From JAJISK01 sp046759185 (GTDB lineage: Archaea > Thermoplasmatota > Thermoplasmata > RBG-16-68-12 > JAJISG01): DNA of 64,000 bases. Location: positions 124,001 to 188,000 of the forward strand of contig JBHIBO010000001.1 in the NCBI GenBank assembly GCA_046759185.1. The letters are read 5' to 3'. Each line of letters starts with the position of its first letter. The stretch's first letter is position 1. Of this stretch, positions 7,810 through 16,361 are shown piece after piece. The notes under the pieces are model-generated. The model was not told where the DNA came from, did not search any database, and saw only the letters and a program-made list of their open reading frames with translations. The position numbers and the translations under genes are program-made.

Positions 7810-8297
7810 CCTGACTCCTCTACACTAGCCTCCTCGTCTTGAAAAACCTTACCTCCTGGCATACGCCACACGACCGACGGTGTCGAGGCGACGGGGCGAT
7901 GTGTGAGGGCTCTCGGCGGGCTGGAGCAAGCAAGGGAGACCGATCCGCAGGACGCTGGCCGAAAGGTCAGGTCGGGCGATTCCGGCGATGAGGCTCGGAC
8001 AGTCCGACTTGATGCCCTTCAATCCAATGGCCAGGCATTCGGTTCCTGGGCGGGATGAGGCCCCCCACGCGGGGCAATCCACATCTCTGTCGGCGACGTA
8101 GGCGACATAATCTCCTCGCAGGCCCATCCACACAACGCCTCCCCTTCTTGTGAACCGATGCGCCTAGCGGGAGGGGTAAACGGGCCGGTGCATTCCTCCA
8201 GAGACAGTGCCCACGGAGCGGGGGGGAGGTTGGCACAAGGGTTATATATCGTTCAACAGGTGGCCCCTTTCCTTACTAGCCTTTCGGGGAGACCATA
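7810..8297. other. Divergent intergenic region of the peptide importer
   Basis: 488 bases between the permease operon (minus) and the binding-protein gene (plus). It holds a clear TATA box for the plus gene at 8241-8250. For the minus operon only a weak T-rich stretch (7837-7848) is visible about 33 nt before the ATG. A 94-codon open frame on the minus strand (7849-8133) has no recognisable fold and I do not call it. No tRNA or repeat was seen. Confidence 0.5.
8241..8250 (+). promoter_or_regulatory. TATA box of the peptide-binding-protein gene
   Basis: GTTATATATC, the strongest TATA match in the region. Its centre is about 53 nt before ATG 8298, giving a leader of roughly 27 nt. The binding-protein gene therefore has its own promoter separate from the permease operon. 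Confidence 0.65.
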
Positions 8298-10802
8298 ATG
8301 GAGGAAGAGGCACAGAGACGTGTACCGTGGAGGGTGATTTCTGCCATTCTGGCGTCAGCCGTCGTGATCCTGGCTGCCATCTCGGCATTTCAGTTTCTGA
8401 CAAGGGCTGAGGAGTTTGTTCCCACGTGCCCGACGAATTACCAATGGGACGCCCCAACCCGGAGCTGCATCCTGTCGGACACACTTGCCCCAACGGGTGT
8501 CAGCGCCGTCAGCCGAGGGCTTGCTTCCGTTGGAGAGGTCCTGACCTTTGACGGGTCCGATTCGACGGACAACGTCGCGATTACCGAGTGGCGGTGGGCT
8601 TTCGGGGATGGGACAGAGGGAACGGGGAAAACCGTTCTGAAGGCCTTCTACGTCCCTGGGGACTACATAGTGTCCCTGGTGGTCAGAGATGCCGCCGGAA
8701 ACGAGGGTACCAACGAAGCCTCGCTGACTCGGGTTAGAGTCGTCGGCCCAGGTGCTCCGGAGGCGAACGAAACCGCTCCGGTGGCATTACTGGCTGTCGA
8801 CAGGGACGTCATAGAGAGGGGTCAAGCGGTCTTTGCGGACGGCAATGGCTCGTGGCAGTGGAACTGGAGCGTCGCCGACGCGGCGTTCTCAAAGGAGATC
8901 GGTGCGGACAACCTAATGGGCGTCGATTACGACTTCGGGGACGGGTCGACGGGCGCGGGGGCTAACTTGTCCCACACATACGCGAAGTCCGGCACCTACG
9001 CCTTGAGGCTTGCCGTAACAGCGTGGAACGGCCTGAAATCCTTCAGCATTCACACGGTCCACGTTCTGACTGAGCCGGCGGATTTCGTGGGCGAAGTCAA
9101 GAACCCGGACACCTTCATTGATACGAGCATCAGCGAAGGCGAGCACATGGACCCGGGGAGGTCCTATGACACGTCTTCCGACGCCGTGCTCCGAATGGTA
9201 TACGATCCGCTCATAGCGTGGGACAGGGACAGCCTCACCGACATGATACCCATGCTCGCAGACAAGGTGCCCGTCGCCGGAGATGGGATCAGCGCAGACG
9301 GGCTCAACTACACGTTCACCATTCGGCAGGGCGTCAATTTCCACATGGCGCCGTACACCCTGTCTCCCGCTGATGTGGAATACACCTTCGAGAGAAACAT
9401 GATTTCCGACTTCGCTGGTGGCCCTATGTGGCTGCTCCTCGAACCTCTTACGGGCGCTGCTGAGATTGATGCGGCAGCTCTCAGCGATGCGGAGCTGACG
9501 GCGATAGTCGACACGGTAAGGGACTCCGTGGAGGTCGTCGGCCAGGACGTCATATTCCACCTTGCATTCCCCTTCCCGCCCTTCTTGTCGGTGTTAGCTG
9601 GCGGCGGTTGGGGCCTGATAATGGACAAGGAATACCTCATCGGTGAGAAGAATCAGTGGCCGATGACCTACGACCTGGCCACCATCAGAGAGTACAACAG
9701 AAAGCACGATACCTATGCGCTACACGGTGACAAACCAGGGGATGTCATGGGAACGGGTCCCTTTACGTTCAAGTCCTGGGATGTGGACGTTCAGATCGTC
9801 CTAGAGCGTTGGGACGGCTACTGGAGGACGCCCGCCTCGTACGAGTTCCTTGTCCTAAAGAACGTTCCTGAGTGGGGCACCAGGAAGCTGATGCTTCTGA
9901 ACGGTGACACAGACCTCGCCTTCGTCCCAACCGCGTTCAGGGAACAGGTCCTCGGCGCGCCGGGGTTGAGGCTCATCTCAGGCCTGCCAACCCTTACAAT
10001 CACCTACGTCGGATTCAACGTGGACATTGTCAATACGCCGCCCAACCCGGCCATAGGCAGTGGATTGCTCGACGGGGATGGCATTCCGCCCGATTTCTTC
10101 GCAGACCAGCGGATCAGGAGGGCCTTCAGCTGGGCATTTGACTATGACACGTACACCCAGGACGTGTTTAAGGGGCTGTCGGAGCAGCCCTTCGGTCCGG
10201 TCCCGAGACCGTTCCTCGGATATACGGACCAGGGACCGAAGTACTCCCTCGACCTGGCAAAGGCAGAGGCCGAATTCAAGGCATCATCATTTATGCCGGA
10301 CCTCTGGAATCTGGGCTTCAAGTACACGGCGTTCTACAATGAGGGGAACGACCAGAGACGGATCGCCCAAGAGATACTGAAGGACAACCTGGCGGCCATC
10401 AATCCGAAGTTCGTCGTGGACATTCAGCCAGTCCCGTGGGGAGAATACCTCGGTGCGATGATCGATGGCACGACCACCGCGGCTGCCATTGGCTGGCGTG
10501 CTGACTACGCCGATCCCCACAACTTCGTTCACCCGTTCATGCGCTCGGGGGCCGGCGCCTTCGCGAACTGGTTCAGCTACCAGAACGTCACCGTCGACGG
10601 TTGGATCGACGATGCAGCCAGGGAGCTTGACCCCAGCGTCAGGGAACAGATATACTTCGACATCCAGAAGGCAAACTTCTGGGATCCCCCAGGAATCTGG
10701 CTGGCTCAACCTCAGGTCGACCACTTTGAGAGGACCTGGGTACAGGGCTGGTACTTCAACCCCGTAACAACGCCGTACTACTACGACTACGGGAAGGGGT
10801 AA
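8298..10802 (+). CDS. Peptide ABC transporter substrate-binding protein (SBP family 5) with two PKD domains
   Basis: 834 residues. A single N-terminal membrane anchor (about 13-35) has no lipobox. Two PKD-like beta domains follow (about 65-150 and 165-255), each with the hallmark WxFGDG or DYDFGDG plus a conserved SHTYxxxGTYxLRL-type strand. The rest (about 270-834) is a family 5 solute-binding domain, with NYTFTIRQGVNFH, GTGPF and FAWAFDYD-like segments typical of DppA/OppA. It should capture peptides outside the cell and deliver them to the OppBC channel encoded divergently. The PKD domains probably act as a stalk or cell-wall spacer between membrane and binding domain, which is unusual for this family. 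It has its own promoter. Confidence 0.9.
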   Translation: MEEEAQRRVPWRVISAILASAVVILAAISAFQFLTRAEEFVPTCPTNYQWDAPTRSCILSDTLAPTGVSAVSRGLASVGEVLTFDGSDSTDNVAITEWRWAFGDGTEGTGKTVLKAFYVPGDYIVSLVVRDAAGNEGTNEASLTRVRVVGPGAPEANETAPVALLAVDRDVIERGQAVFADGNGSWQWNWSVADAAFSKEIGADNLMGVDYDFGDGSTGAGANLSHTYAKSGTYALRLAVTAWNGLKSFSIHTVHVLTEPADFVGEVKNPDTFIDTSISEGEHMDPGRSYDTSSDAVLRMVYDPLIAWDRDSLTDMIPMLADKVPVAGDGISADGLNYTFTIRQGVNFHMAPYTLSPADVEYTFERNMISDFAGGPMWLLLEPLTGAAEIDAAALSDAELTAIVDTVRDSVEVVGQDVIFHLAFPFPPFLSVLAGGGWGLIMDKEYLIGEKNQWPMTYDLATIREYNRKHDTYALHGDKPGDVMGTGPFTFKSWDVDVQIVLERWDGYWRTPASYEFLVLKNVPEWGTRKLMLLNGDTDLAFVPTAFREQVLGAPGLRLISGLPTLTITYVGFNVDIVNTPPNPAIGSGLLDGDGIPPDFFADQRIRRAFSWAFDYDTYTQDVFKGLSEQPFGPVPRPFLGYTDQGPKYSLDLAKAEAEFKASSFMPDLWNLGFKYTAFYNEGNDQRRIAQEILKDNLAAINPKFVVDIQPVPWGEYLGAMIDGTTTAAAIGWRADYADPHNFVHPFMRSGAGAFANWFSYQNVTVDGWIDDAARELDPSVREQIYFDIQKANFWDPPGIWLAQPQVDHFERTWVQGWYFNPVTTPYYYDYGKG

Positions 10803-10836
10803 TCCCCCTTCCTCTCTCTCTTTATTCCCTCTCCTT
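10803..10836 (+). terminator. Pyrimidine-rich terminator after the binding-protein gene
   Basis: Directly after the stop codon runs a C/T tract with a central CTTTATT. Archaeal transcription terminates at such T-rich stretches. No hairpin precedes it. Confidence 0.4.
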
Positions 10837-11295
10837 CAGGCCAGCAGCAGCGCCATTCAAACCCGTACCTAACAGGGACTCTGGCGGAGAGACTGCGGTC
10901 TCCGGAAGATACATTTCTTTACCATGTCCCACCAATCTGCATCACTCCCAGGCCTCGTTCAGAAGCGGCCGGCGCCTCGAGAGGTCGAGATATCCTCCAA
11001 GCGGGGCCGCGAGAGCTGATGACATTCCAGGTCGGGATACGACCCCAGGGAATTCTGTGGCGGTTAGACATAGAGGGGCTTCGCGGATCGAGGACCCATC
11101 ATCGTGTGAAGAATGTGGCACCCCCCCGCCCGTGACCTTCCGATTTCCTGGGGCGAACGGGAGGATTTCGGTCGACCGAACACCGCCGGCTTTCTGTCGA
11201 GGATGTACGAGCACGCGGAAGATCAGCCCCTGTCCGCGATGCTGGAAGCCGTGGTCAGGCTCCACACGGACCGAGGTGAGTCACGCAGAAGGAAC
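10837..11295. other. Intergenic region with a possible small frame or gene remnant
   Basis: About 460 bases between the binding-protein gene and a convergent surface-protein gene. On the plus strand a 92-codon frame (11113-11391) has locally good codon structure (FLSRMYEHAEDQPLSAMLEA region) but no promoter or homology I recognise, and it runs into the 3' end of the neighbouring antisense gene. I regard it as a possible remnant, not a gene. Nothing else was seen. Confidence 0.25.
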
Positions 11296-12039
11296 CTAGC
11301 TTCGACCCTTCCTCAGGCGCCTGAGCAGGAGGAGGATTGCCACCGCTCCCACGTACGCCGAGATCGCCCCAACGATCAACAGCTGTTCTGAACTGGATAC
11401 GTTCGATTTAGCCAAGGCCCTAATGACGAAGTCGTACACGTCTGGGCCGGCGGAGAAGGAGTAATTGGGGACCTCCGCCATGGACAAGACCTCTCCGAAG
11501 GGGGTGAAGAGCTCCACCGAGTATCCCCCAAGCTGTCGGGTCCTATTGAGGTCCCAACTCATCCTTATGAAAACATCCTCGTTAGGATTGTAGGCCACCT
11601 GAAGGGGCCATGTCATGTTCTCCATGGGTCCGATGACGCTTGTTGTGAGCCCTGCTGTGGCCTCCGGATTGTCGGAGGATCCCACCGACGTCTGCGGGTT
11701 ATCGGGGTAGTGGAAGTAGGCGTAGAGCGTGAGTTCCGGTTCCGGGTCAAGGGGGACGAAGAGGTAGAGAGGCTCCACCACGTCGAACTCGTAGTCGTAG
11801 CCGTCCGTTGCGCCAGGATCGACGCCCAAGGTGGCGGAGTCCACCAGGCCGTTGGAACTCGTCACCTCTATCACCATGGACCAGGACGCCTCTTCGCCCA
11901 CCTCCTCTGCCTCGGGGGCCCCGAAACAGCGGGCGACTGCGTGCGCAGGCAGCGCGAGGGTGATGAGGAGTAACAGGTAGAGAGGTAGGAACAAAGGAGA
12001 ACGAGATTTCCAGCTTGACGTCTTTTGGAGGGGTTTCAT
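11296..12039 (-). CDS. Secreted or surface protein with C-terminal membrane anchor, unknown function
   Basis: About 247 residues from ATG 12039. The N-terminal signal sequence is FLPLYLLLLITLALPAHAVA, with a probable cleavage after AHA or AVA. An acidic, beta-rich extracellular domain of roughly 170 residues follows, containing several N-glycosylation-type sites (NMT, NRT, NYS, NVS). A C-terminal transmembrane helix (LLIVGAISAYVGAVAILLLL) ends in a basic RRLRKGRS tail, so it is a type I surface protein. No family is recognised. A TATA-like TCTTAAG lies about 45 nt upstream. A TTG five codons further upstream is an alternative start. Confidence 0.7.
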   Translation of the reverse strand: MKPLQKTSSWKSRSPLFLPLYLLLLITLALPAHAVARCFGAPEAEEVGEEASWSMVIEVTSSNGLVDSATLGVDPGATDGYDYEFDVVEPLYLFVPLDPEPELTLYAYFHYPDNPQTSVGSSDNPEATAGLTTSVIGPMENMTWPLQVAYNPNEDVFIRMSWDLNRTRQLGGYSVELFTPFGEVLSMAEVPNYSFSAGPDVYDFVIRALAKSNVSSSEQLLIVGAISAYVGAVAILLLLRRLRKGRS

Positions 12040-12285
12040 CGATGAGATTTCCAACTGGACGTGTCTGGACCAAGACCTGCCTGGCTTAAGAGTTAGCTCG
12101 GACGGTTCTACTGGCCGTTTGAAATCGCGAGGACTTTGGGTATCTCTAACGGCTTGGGAGGGTTCAAAGGCTCACGTGGAACTCGACCCCACGGTCCTTG
12201 GGTCGGGAAGGCGGCCGGCCTCAGCGATAGGGTTGCTGGCCTATCTCATCATAAGGATAATTACGGACTGGACGTTTGGTTTGGG

Positions 12286-13023
12286 ATGACCCATGTCCTG
12301 GTCGTTCTGGTGGAGCCTCGGGTAGAGGGTAACGTGGGAGCCATCGCCCGGTCCATGGCCAACTTCGGCCTCGCAGATCTCGTCCTTCTCAATCCCTGCC
12401 CATTGGGGAGCAAGGCCTACCGGAGGTCAAAACACGGACGCATCATCCTGAAGGAGGCACGGTCCGTCGACACCCTCGACGAAGCCCTCCTCGGCGCAGA
12501 CATCGGGGTGGGGACGACCGGGATTTCCACGATGAGCGAACGGGCCTTCCACCGGCATACGCTGACGCCTCGCGAACTGGCGAAAAAGCTCTCCCAGGTG
12601 AGCGGAACGGCGGCCTTGGTTCTCGGCCGGGAGGACTACGGACTCCTCAATGAGGAACTCAGCCAGCTCGACCTGCTGGTGCACGTTCCCTGCCACCCGG
12701 ATTATCCCGTCATGAACATCTCCCATGCGGCTGCCGTGCTCTTCTATGAACTCTATGAGGCTTCGGGTCTTCCCCACGCGCCTCGGAGAAGGCTCGCGTC
12801 GGGCTTCGAGAAAGAGAAACTCCTGGAGGCCTTTCGCGAGTTCCTCGTCACAACGCGCTACCCGATGCACAGGAGCCGAAGGACGGAGGTGATGTTCCGT
12901 CGGCTCCTGGGCAGAGCTTTCCCGACGAAGTGGGAGTTTCACGCCCTCATGGGAGCCCTCCGAGGGGCTTCGAAGACCGTCAAAAGACTGTCGGAATCCC
13001 GAGGGACAGGTCCGTCTTCCTGA
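12286..13023 (+). CDS. trmJ: SpoU-family tRNA 2'-O-methyltransferase, TrmJ-like
   Basis: About 245 residues. It has the SPOUT knot fold with the three family motifs: VEPRVEGNVGAIARSMANFG, TAALVLGREDYGL, and VPCHPDYPVMNISHAAAVL. The archaeal TrmJ group methylates the ribose of nucleotide 32 in tRNA anticodon loops. A C-terminal helical region of about 80 residues follows, as in that group. ATG 12286 is preferred because a TATA-like ATAAGGATAATTA at 12251-12263 puts transcription start at the ATG (leaderless). The same frame is open for 50 more codons upstream, but that stretch overlaps the promoter. Its 3' end overlaps the convergent gap gene by 44 nt. The exact nucleotide target is inferred from family. 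Confidence 0.85.
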   Translation: MTHVLVVLVEPRVEGNVGAIARSMANFGLADLVLLNPCPLGSKAYRRSKHGRIILKEARSVDTLDEALLGADIGVGTTGISTMSERAFHRHTLTPRELAKKLSQVSGTAALVLGREDYGLLNEELSQLDLLVHVPCHPDYPVMNISHAAAVLFYELYEASGLPHAPRRRLASGFEKEKLLEAFREFLVTTRYPMHRSRRTEVMFRRLLGRAFPTKWEFHALMGALRGASKTVKRLSESRGTGPSS

Positions 13024-13996
13024 TGCTCTCCTCTTTCTCTCTCTCCAACCCCGTCATCGCCCGAATGGCGTCCACGTTCTCTGGAACCACGTCGGCCTCC
13101 TGATGGACCGCCTGGTAGTAGTAGAGTGTGCGGTCCCTTACGTGCACGCCGTCCTCCCACACGGCAATCTCAAACAGGTCGCCCCTCGGTCGCCGAAGAT
13201 CGCGGGCCAACTCCATGATCTGCGCGGTGGAGGTAATGCCGTCGGCCCCCTGGACGAAACGAATGCGGGGCGTCTCCTTCCACACGTCCAAGACGTCCTC
13301 CGGTTGAATCGGGGCATCCAGATCCGCGGTGACCGCGTGGAGATGCATCATGGTGGTGGGGACCTTTACCGCGAGGGTCTGGATGTTCAGGTCCTTCAAT
13401 ACCGTCTGAACGTCGGGACCGTGATGGGAAGGCACGCGAAGCTCGGGCACGATGGCGTTGATGGGCCCCCGTTTCGTGTCCCAAGGATCGGCCGCCCGGC
13501 GGATCATGACAGCGTTGACATTCTCCACCGCGAACCGTGACAGGAGCGGGTACAAGGTCCGAATGAGTCCCGTGGTGTTGCAGGAGGGCACCCGCAGCCG
13601 ATCCACCCCTCGAGCGGCTTCATAGTTGGCGTAGGCGTTGAAGGACAAGCCCGTGAGGGCATGGCTCTCACCCCCTTGCCAAACCGCCTTTACGCCCGCC
13701 TTGTCGTACGCCGCCTTGTATCCGCTTCCCTGGGGGGTCCCATCCAGGACGATGTCAGCCTCGCCAAGCAGGTCCCCCAAGGTCCCGTCCACTGGCATGT
13801 CCGCTTCTTCGAAGGCGGCGAGATGCTCCCTTGCCGCCGCATAGAGGCGGTACCCTCTGGCCAGGGCGGTGTGGACCTCGAAGGTCGGACGGGTCTTGGT
13901 GACACCCACGACCTCCATGTCGTCCTGTGCCGCCACGGCGTCCGCCAGGCGCTTCCCCACCGTGCCATATCCATTGATGGCGACCCTGGCCGTCAT
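12980..13996 (-). CDS. gap: Glyceraldehyde-3-phosphate dehydrogenase, archaeal type II
   Basis: About 338 residues. The N-terminus has the Rossmann motif INGYGTVGKRLADAV; the catalytic cysteine lies in VPSCNTTGLIRTL; the conserved RRAADP, HHGPD and TTMMHLHAV segments of archaeal phosphorylating GAPDH are present. It interconverts glyceraldehyde-3-phosphate and 1,3-bisphosphoglycerate, mostly in the gluconeogenic direction in archaea. ATG 13996 gives the family N-terminus; an ATG three codons upstream is also possible. A T-rich TATA-like element lies near 14025-14033. The last 44 nt overlap the convergent trmJ gene. Confidence 0.95.
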   Translation of the reverse strand: MTARVAINGYGTVGKRLADAVAAQDDMEVVGVTKTRPTFEVHTALARGYRLYAAAREHLAAFEEADMPVDGTLGDLLGEADIVLDGTPQGSGYKAAYDKAGVKAVWQGGESHALTGLSFNAYANYEAARGVDRLRVPSCNTTGLIRTLYPLLSRFAVENVNAVMIRRAADPWDTKRGPINAIVPELRVPSHHGPDVQTVLKDLNIQTLAVKVPTTMMHLHAVTADLDAPIQPEDVLDVWKETPRIRFVQGADGITSTAQIMELARDLRRPRGDLFEIAVWEDGVHVRDRTLYYYQAVHQEADVVPENVDAIRAMTGLEREKEESIRKTDLSLGIPTVF

Positions 13997-14040
13997 GCGC
14001 CTCACCTGAGGAACGTTCCTCGGCTGTTAAAAACCGCGGG

Positions 14041-15018
14041 TCAGGCGCCGGGAAGGTAGAGCGCCGAGCGGATGCGGGGAACCATCGCCATGAGGACCGC
14101 CGATTCCGTGAGCTCTCGTCGGGCGAGGCGACCCCTCGTGAGGAAACCAATGGCTCCCTCCTTCCGACCGATGTCGACGACCCCCGTGAGGGCTTCGAGG
14201 GCCTCCCCCACGGATTGACCGGCCTCGACGGCGTCGAGGATGACGGGAGGATGCTGGAATCCTGGCCCCGCACCCAAGGTGAGGCGGTCCCCCCGGTCCA
14301 CCACAGCACAGAACTGCACGTCCAGGATGGCCTGGCCCTCCCCCTGCGGGACGAGCCCAGCCTCGATGCCGATCCCCAGGTCCCCGTTGCCCCGAGCCCC
14401 CCGAGCACGGGCGATGGCTCCGCGGAGGGCTTCGACACCCCTGGGTTGGCGGGGGACTCCCGAGTCCACCTCCCTGCCCTGAACCTCCAAGCGATCGAAG
14501 AGGCTGCCCAGGACGCGTTCCACGGCTTCGATTTTGATCGGGTTGGTTGTTCCCACCCTCACCCGCAACGCTCGCAGGAGCCTCCCCGTCCCGTCAATCT
14601 CCCCCTTGCGGACGCGGGTGGAGGAAATCCGCAACCCATCCTCCGCCGGGAGATAGGGAACCTTCAGGATCTCCAGGGGGGGAAGTCCTCGATCCTTCCG
14701 GGCCTGGTTCAGGTCGTGGGCCGTCTGCTCCGTCCCGGGCGAAGTGACGATGCCCTGCAAGTCCTCGATCCGGTCGGCAGGCCCGAAGCGCTGGTGAATC
14801 TCCTCGATGCGGTAGCCCGTCCATCCGCGCGCCTTCAGGTAGGCCTCCAGGTTCCGCTTCCGAGTGGCGAAGGGGGCGATGGTCCCCTCCTTGTCCGCCG
14901 CCATCGCATCCGATGCGAGGCCGATGAGGACCTCCTCCGCCACCTTGAAGGCCTTGCCGAGCAGGACCCCATGACCGTCGTGCAGTGGATCGAAGGTTCC
15001 CCCAAGAGCCACCTTCAT
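14041..15018 (-). CDS. Fusion of archaeal phosphopantetheine adenylyltransferase and a YjjX/DUF84-type NTPase
   Basis: 325 residues in two parts. Residues 1-150 are a nucleotidyltransferase: GGTFDPLHDGHGVLLGKAF holds the T/HxGH motif, and ISSTRVRKGEID near the end of the part matches the ISS(T/S)R motif of phosphopantetheine adenylyltransferase (coenzyme A synthesis). Residues 152-325 start RVGTTNPIKIEAVERVL and continue with GIEAGLV and LTRGRLARRELTE, matching inosine/xanthosine triphosphatases of the YjjX/DUF84 family that clear deaminated nucleotides. The parts share one frame without an internal stop. PPAT is essential and normally free-standing in archaea, so the fusion is notable. Start is ATG 15018. 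Confidence 0.85.
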   Translation of the reverse strand: MKVALGGTFDPLHDGHGVLLGKAFKVAEEVLIGLASDAMAADKEGTIAPFATRKRNLEAYLKARGWTGYRIEEIHQRFGPADRIEDLQGIVTSPGTEQTAHDLNQARKDRGLPPLEILKVPYLPAEDGLRISSTRVRKGEIDGTGRLLRALRVRVGTTNPIKIEAVERVLGSLFDRLEVQGREVDSGVPRQPRGVEALRGAIARARGARGNGDLGIGIEAGLVPQGEGQAILDVQFCAVVDRGDRLTLGAGPGFQHPPVILDAVEAGQSVGEALEALTGVVDIGRKEGAIGFLTRGRLARRELTESAVLMAMVPRIRSALYLPGA

Positions 15019-15094
15019 CCTAGCATCCCTTCCGACAGCGGTCCTCGCGGCTTCGAGGCGGGAGCGCCCGCGGGGATGGCTCCAGGAGTCGGTA

Positions 15095-15140
15095 CCGAAA
15101 CGTTCTCATGTGTTATGCTCAGATTAGTAAAGCGTTTCGG
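15095..15140. promoter_or_regulatory. Inverted repeat upstream of the gar1-tfb promoter
   Basis: CCGAAACG (15095-15102) and CGTTTCGG (15133-15140) form a perfect 8-bp inverted repeat separated by 30 bases. The right arm ends 3 bases before the TATA-like CCTTAAG at 15144-15150, so a bound protein could contact the BRE/TFB region. It is a candidate regulatory site for the tfb operon. Confidence 0.3.
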
Positions 15141-15143
15141 AAA

Positions 15144-15150
15144 CCTTAAG
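15144..15150 (+). promoter_or_regulatory. TATA-like box of the gar1-tfb operon
   Basis: CCTTAAG, about 50 nt before the gar1 ATG. A leader of about 20-25 nt is expected; it contains GGAGG at 15187-15191, five bases before the ATG, so gar1 is one of the leadered genes with a Shine-Dalgarno. Confidence 0.45.
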
Positions 15151-15196
15151 TACCTAGACCGGCGATGGTCGTTCATCTCCCCCACCGGAGGCACTC

Positions 15197-15427
15197 ATGA
15201 GGAAGCTGGGCGCCATTAAAGACTTCTCCTACCGGGGCGACCTGCTCGTCAAGGCGGGCTTCGCGCCGCCCCCCGATGCCGCGGTCTTCGATGCCCGGAA
15301 GCGCACCCTCGGGCGCGTCCTGCGGGTCTTCGGGCCGGTCCGGGCGCCCTACGTCACGGTGAAGCCCGCACGAGAGCCCAAGCTCCCCCTTCTGGGGTCA
15401 GAGGTCTACGTAGAGGATTCAGCATGA
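15197..15427 (+). CDS. gar1: Gar1, H/ACA ribonucleoprotein subunit
   Basis: 76 residues, the usual size of archaeal Gar1. The beta-barrel core shows LGAIKDFSYRGDLLVKAGF, then FDARKRTLGRVLRVFGPVRAPYVTVKP, the family signature. Gar1 binds Cbf5 in the H/ACA complex that pseudouridylates rRNA and helps substrate loading and release. The gene overlaps tfb by 4 nt (ATGA), an arrangement common in euryarchaea, which supports both calls. A Shine-Dalgarno GGAGG precedes the ATG by five bases. Confidence 0.95.
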   Translation: MRKLGAIKDFSYRGDLLVKAGFAPPPDAAVFDARKRTLGRVLRVFGPVRAPYVTVKPAREPKLPLLGSEVYVEDSA

Positions 15428-16359
15428 AGCGAAGAAACGTGGAGCAGGTCGAGGAACCCATTCACTGTCCGGAGTGCGGAAGCGCGAACCTGGCCTACGA
15501 TGAGACGCGCGGCGAACTGGTCTGTCAAGAGTGCGGCCTGGTGATCGACGAGGGTATGATCGACCAGGGCCCCGAATGGCGGGCCTTTGACCTGGAGCAG
15601 GGTGAGAAGCGTGCCCGCACCGGTGCCCCCATGACCTACACCATCCACGATAAGGGGCTCTCCACCACCATCGGCTGGAAGAACAAGGACTCGTATGGGA
15701 AGACGATCCCCACCAAGAACCGGGCCCAGCTCTATCGGCTACGGAAGTGGCAGCGGCGGATTCGGGTCAGCAACGCGACGGAGCGGAACCTGGCCTTCGC
15801 CCTGAGTGAACTCGACCGGATGGCCAGCGGCATGGGCCTCCCCCGGAACGTCCGGGAGACGGCGGCGATGATTTACCGGAAGGCCGTCAACAAGAACCTG
15901 ATTCGCGGCCGCTCCATCGAGGGGGTCGTGGCGGCCTCCCTCTACGCAGCCTGCCGCCAGAACGGCGTGCCGCGGACGCTGGACGAAATCGCCAACGCCT
16001 CCCGTGTCACACGGAAGGAGATCGGCCGGACCTACCGGTTCATGACCCGGGAGTTGAAACTCAGACTCATGCCCACTCGGCCCCAGGACTACGTCTCCCG
16101 GTTCTGCAGCGAGCTCAAACTATCCGGGGAGGTCCAGTCTAAGGCGCTGGACATCTTGAAAGACGCCACGGAGAGGGAGCTCACCTCCGGCCGGGGGCCC
16201 ACCGGTGTCGCCGCGGCCGCCATCTACATCGCCTCCATTCTCGGGAACGAGCGACGGACCCAGCGAGAGGTAGCCGACGTCGCCGGGGTGACGGAGGTCA
16301 CGATTCGAAACCGCTACAAAGAGCTCACGGAGAAACTCAGCATCGACGTGGAGCTCTAG
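15424..16359 (+). CDS. tfb: Transcription initiation factor B (TFB/TFIIB)
   Basis: 311 residues. An N-terminal zinc ribbon with CPECG and CQECG (residues about 12-34) is followed by the B-reader/linker segment (GPEWRAFDLEQGEKRARTGAP) and two cyclin-like repeats, each with family residues such as ARALYxACRQ-like VAASLYAACRQNGVPRTLDEIA and GVAAAAIYIASILGNERRTQREVADVAGVTEVTIRNRY, the second ending in the DNA-recognition helix. It recruits RNA polymerase and reads the BRE with TBP. Overlap with gar1 indicates co-translation. No second TFB gene is in the window. Confidence 0.97.
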   Translation: MKRRNVEQVEEPIHCPECGSANLAYDETRGELVCQECGLVIDEGMIDQGPEWRAFDLEQGEKRARTGAPMTYTIHDKGLSTTIGWKNKDSYGKTIPTKNRAQLYRLRKWQRRIRVSNATERNLAFALSELDRMASGMGLPRNVRETAAMIYRKAVNKNLIRGRSIEGVVAASLYAACRQNGVPRTLDEIANASRVTRKEIGRTYRFMTRELKLRLMPTRPQDYVSRFCSELKLSGEVQSKALDILKDATERELTSGRGPTGVAAAAIYIASILGNERRTQREVADVAGVTEVTIRNRYKELTEKLSIDVEL

Positions 16360-16361
16360 GC

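Noticed and set aside
7849..8133. 94-codon minus-strand frame between the permease and binding-protein genes
   Set aside because: No recognisable fold, no Shine-Dalgarno or TATA at its start, and it runs into the leader of the permease operon. Probably chance in GC-rich DNA.
11113..11391. 92-codon plus-strand frame near the surface-protein gene
   Set aside because: Locally good codon bias but no promoter or family, and its end overlaps an antisense gene. Kept only as a possible remnant.
12003..12066. Imperfect direct repeat GAGATTTCCAG/AC.T.GACGTNT at 12003 and 12045
   Set aside because: Only two copies 42 nt apart around a start codon, one within coding sequence; no further evidence of function.
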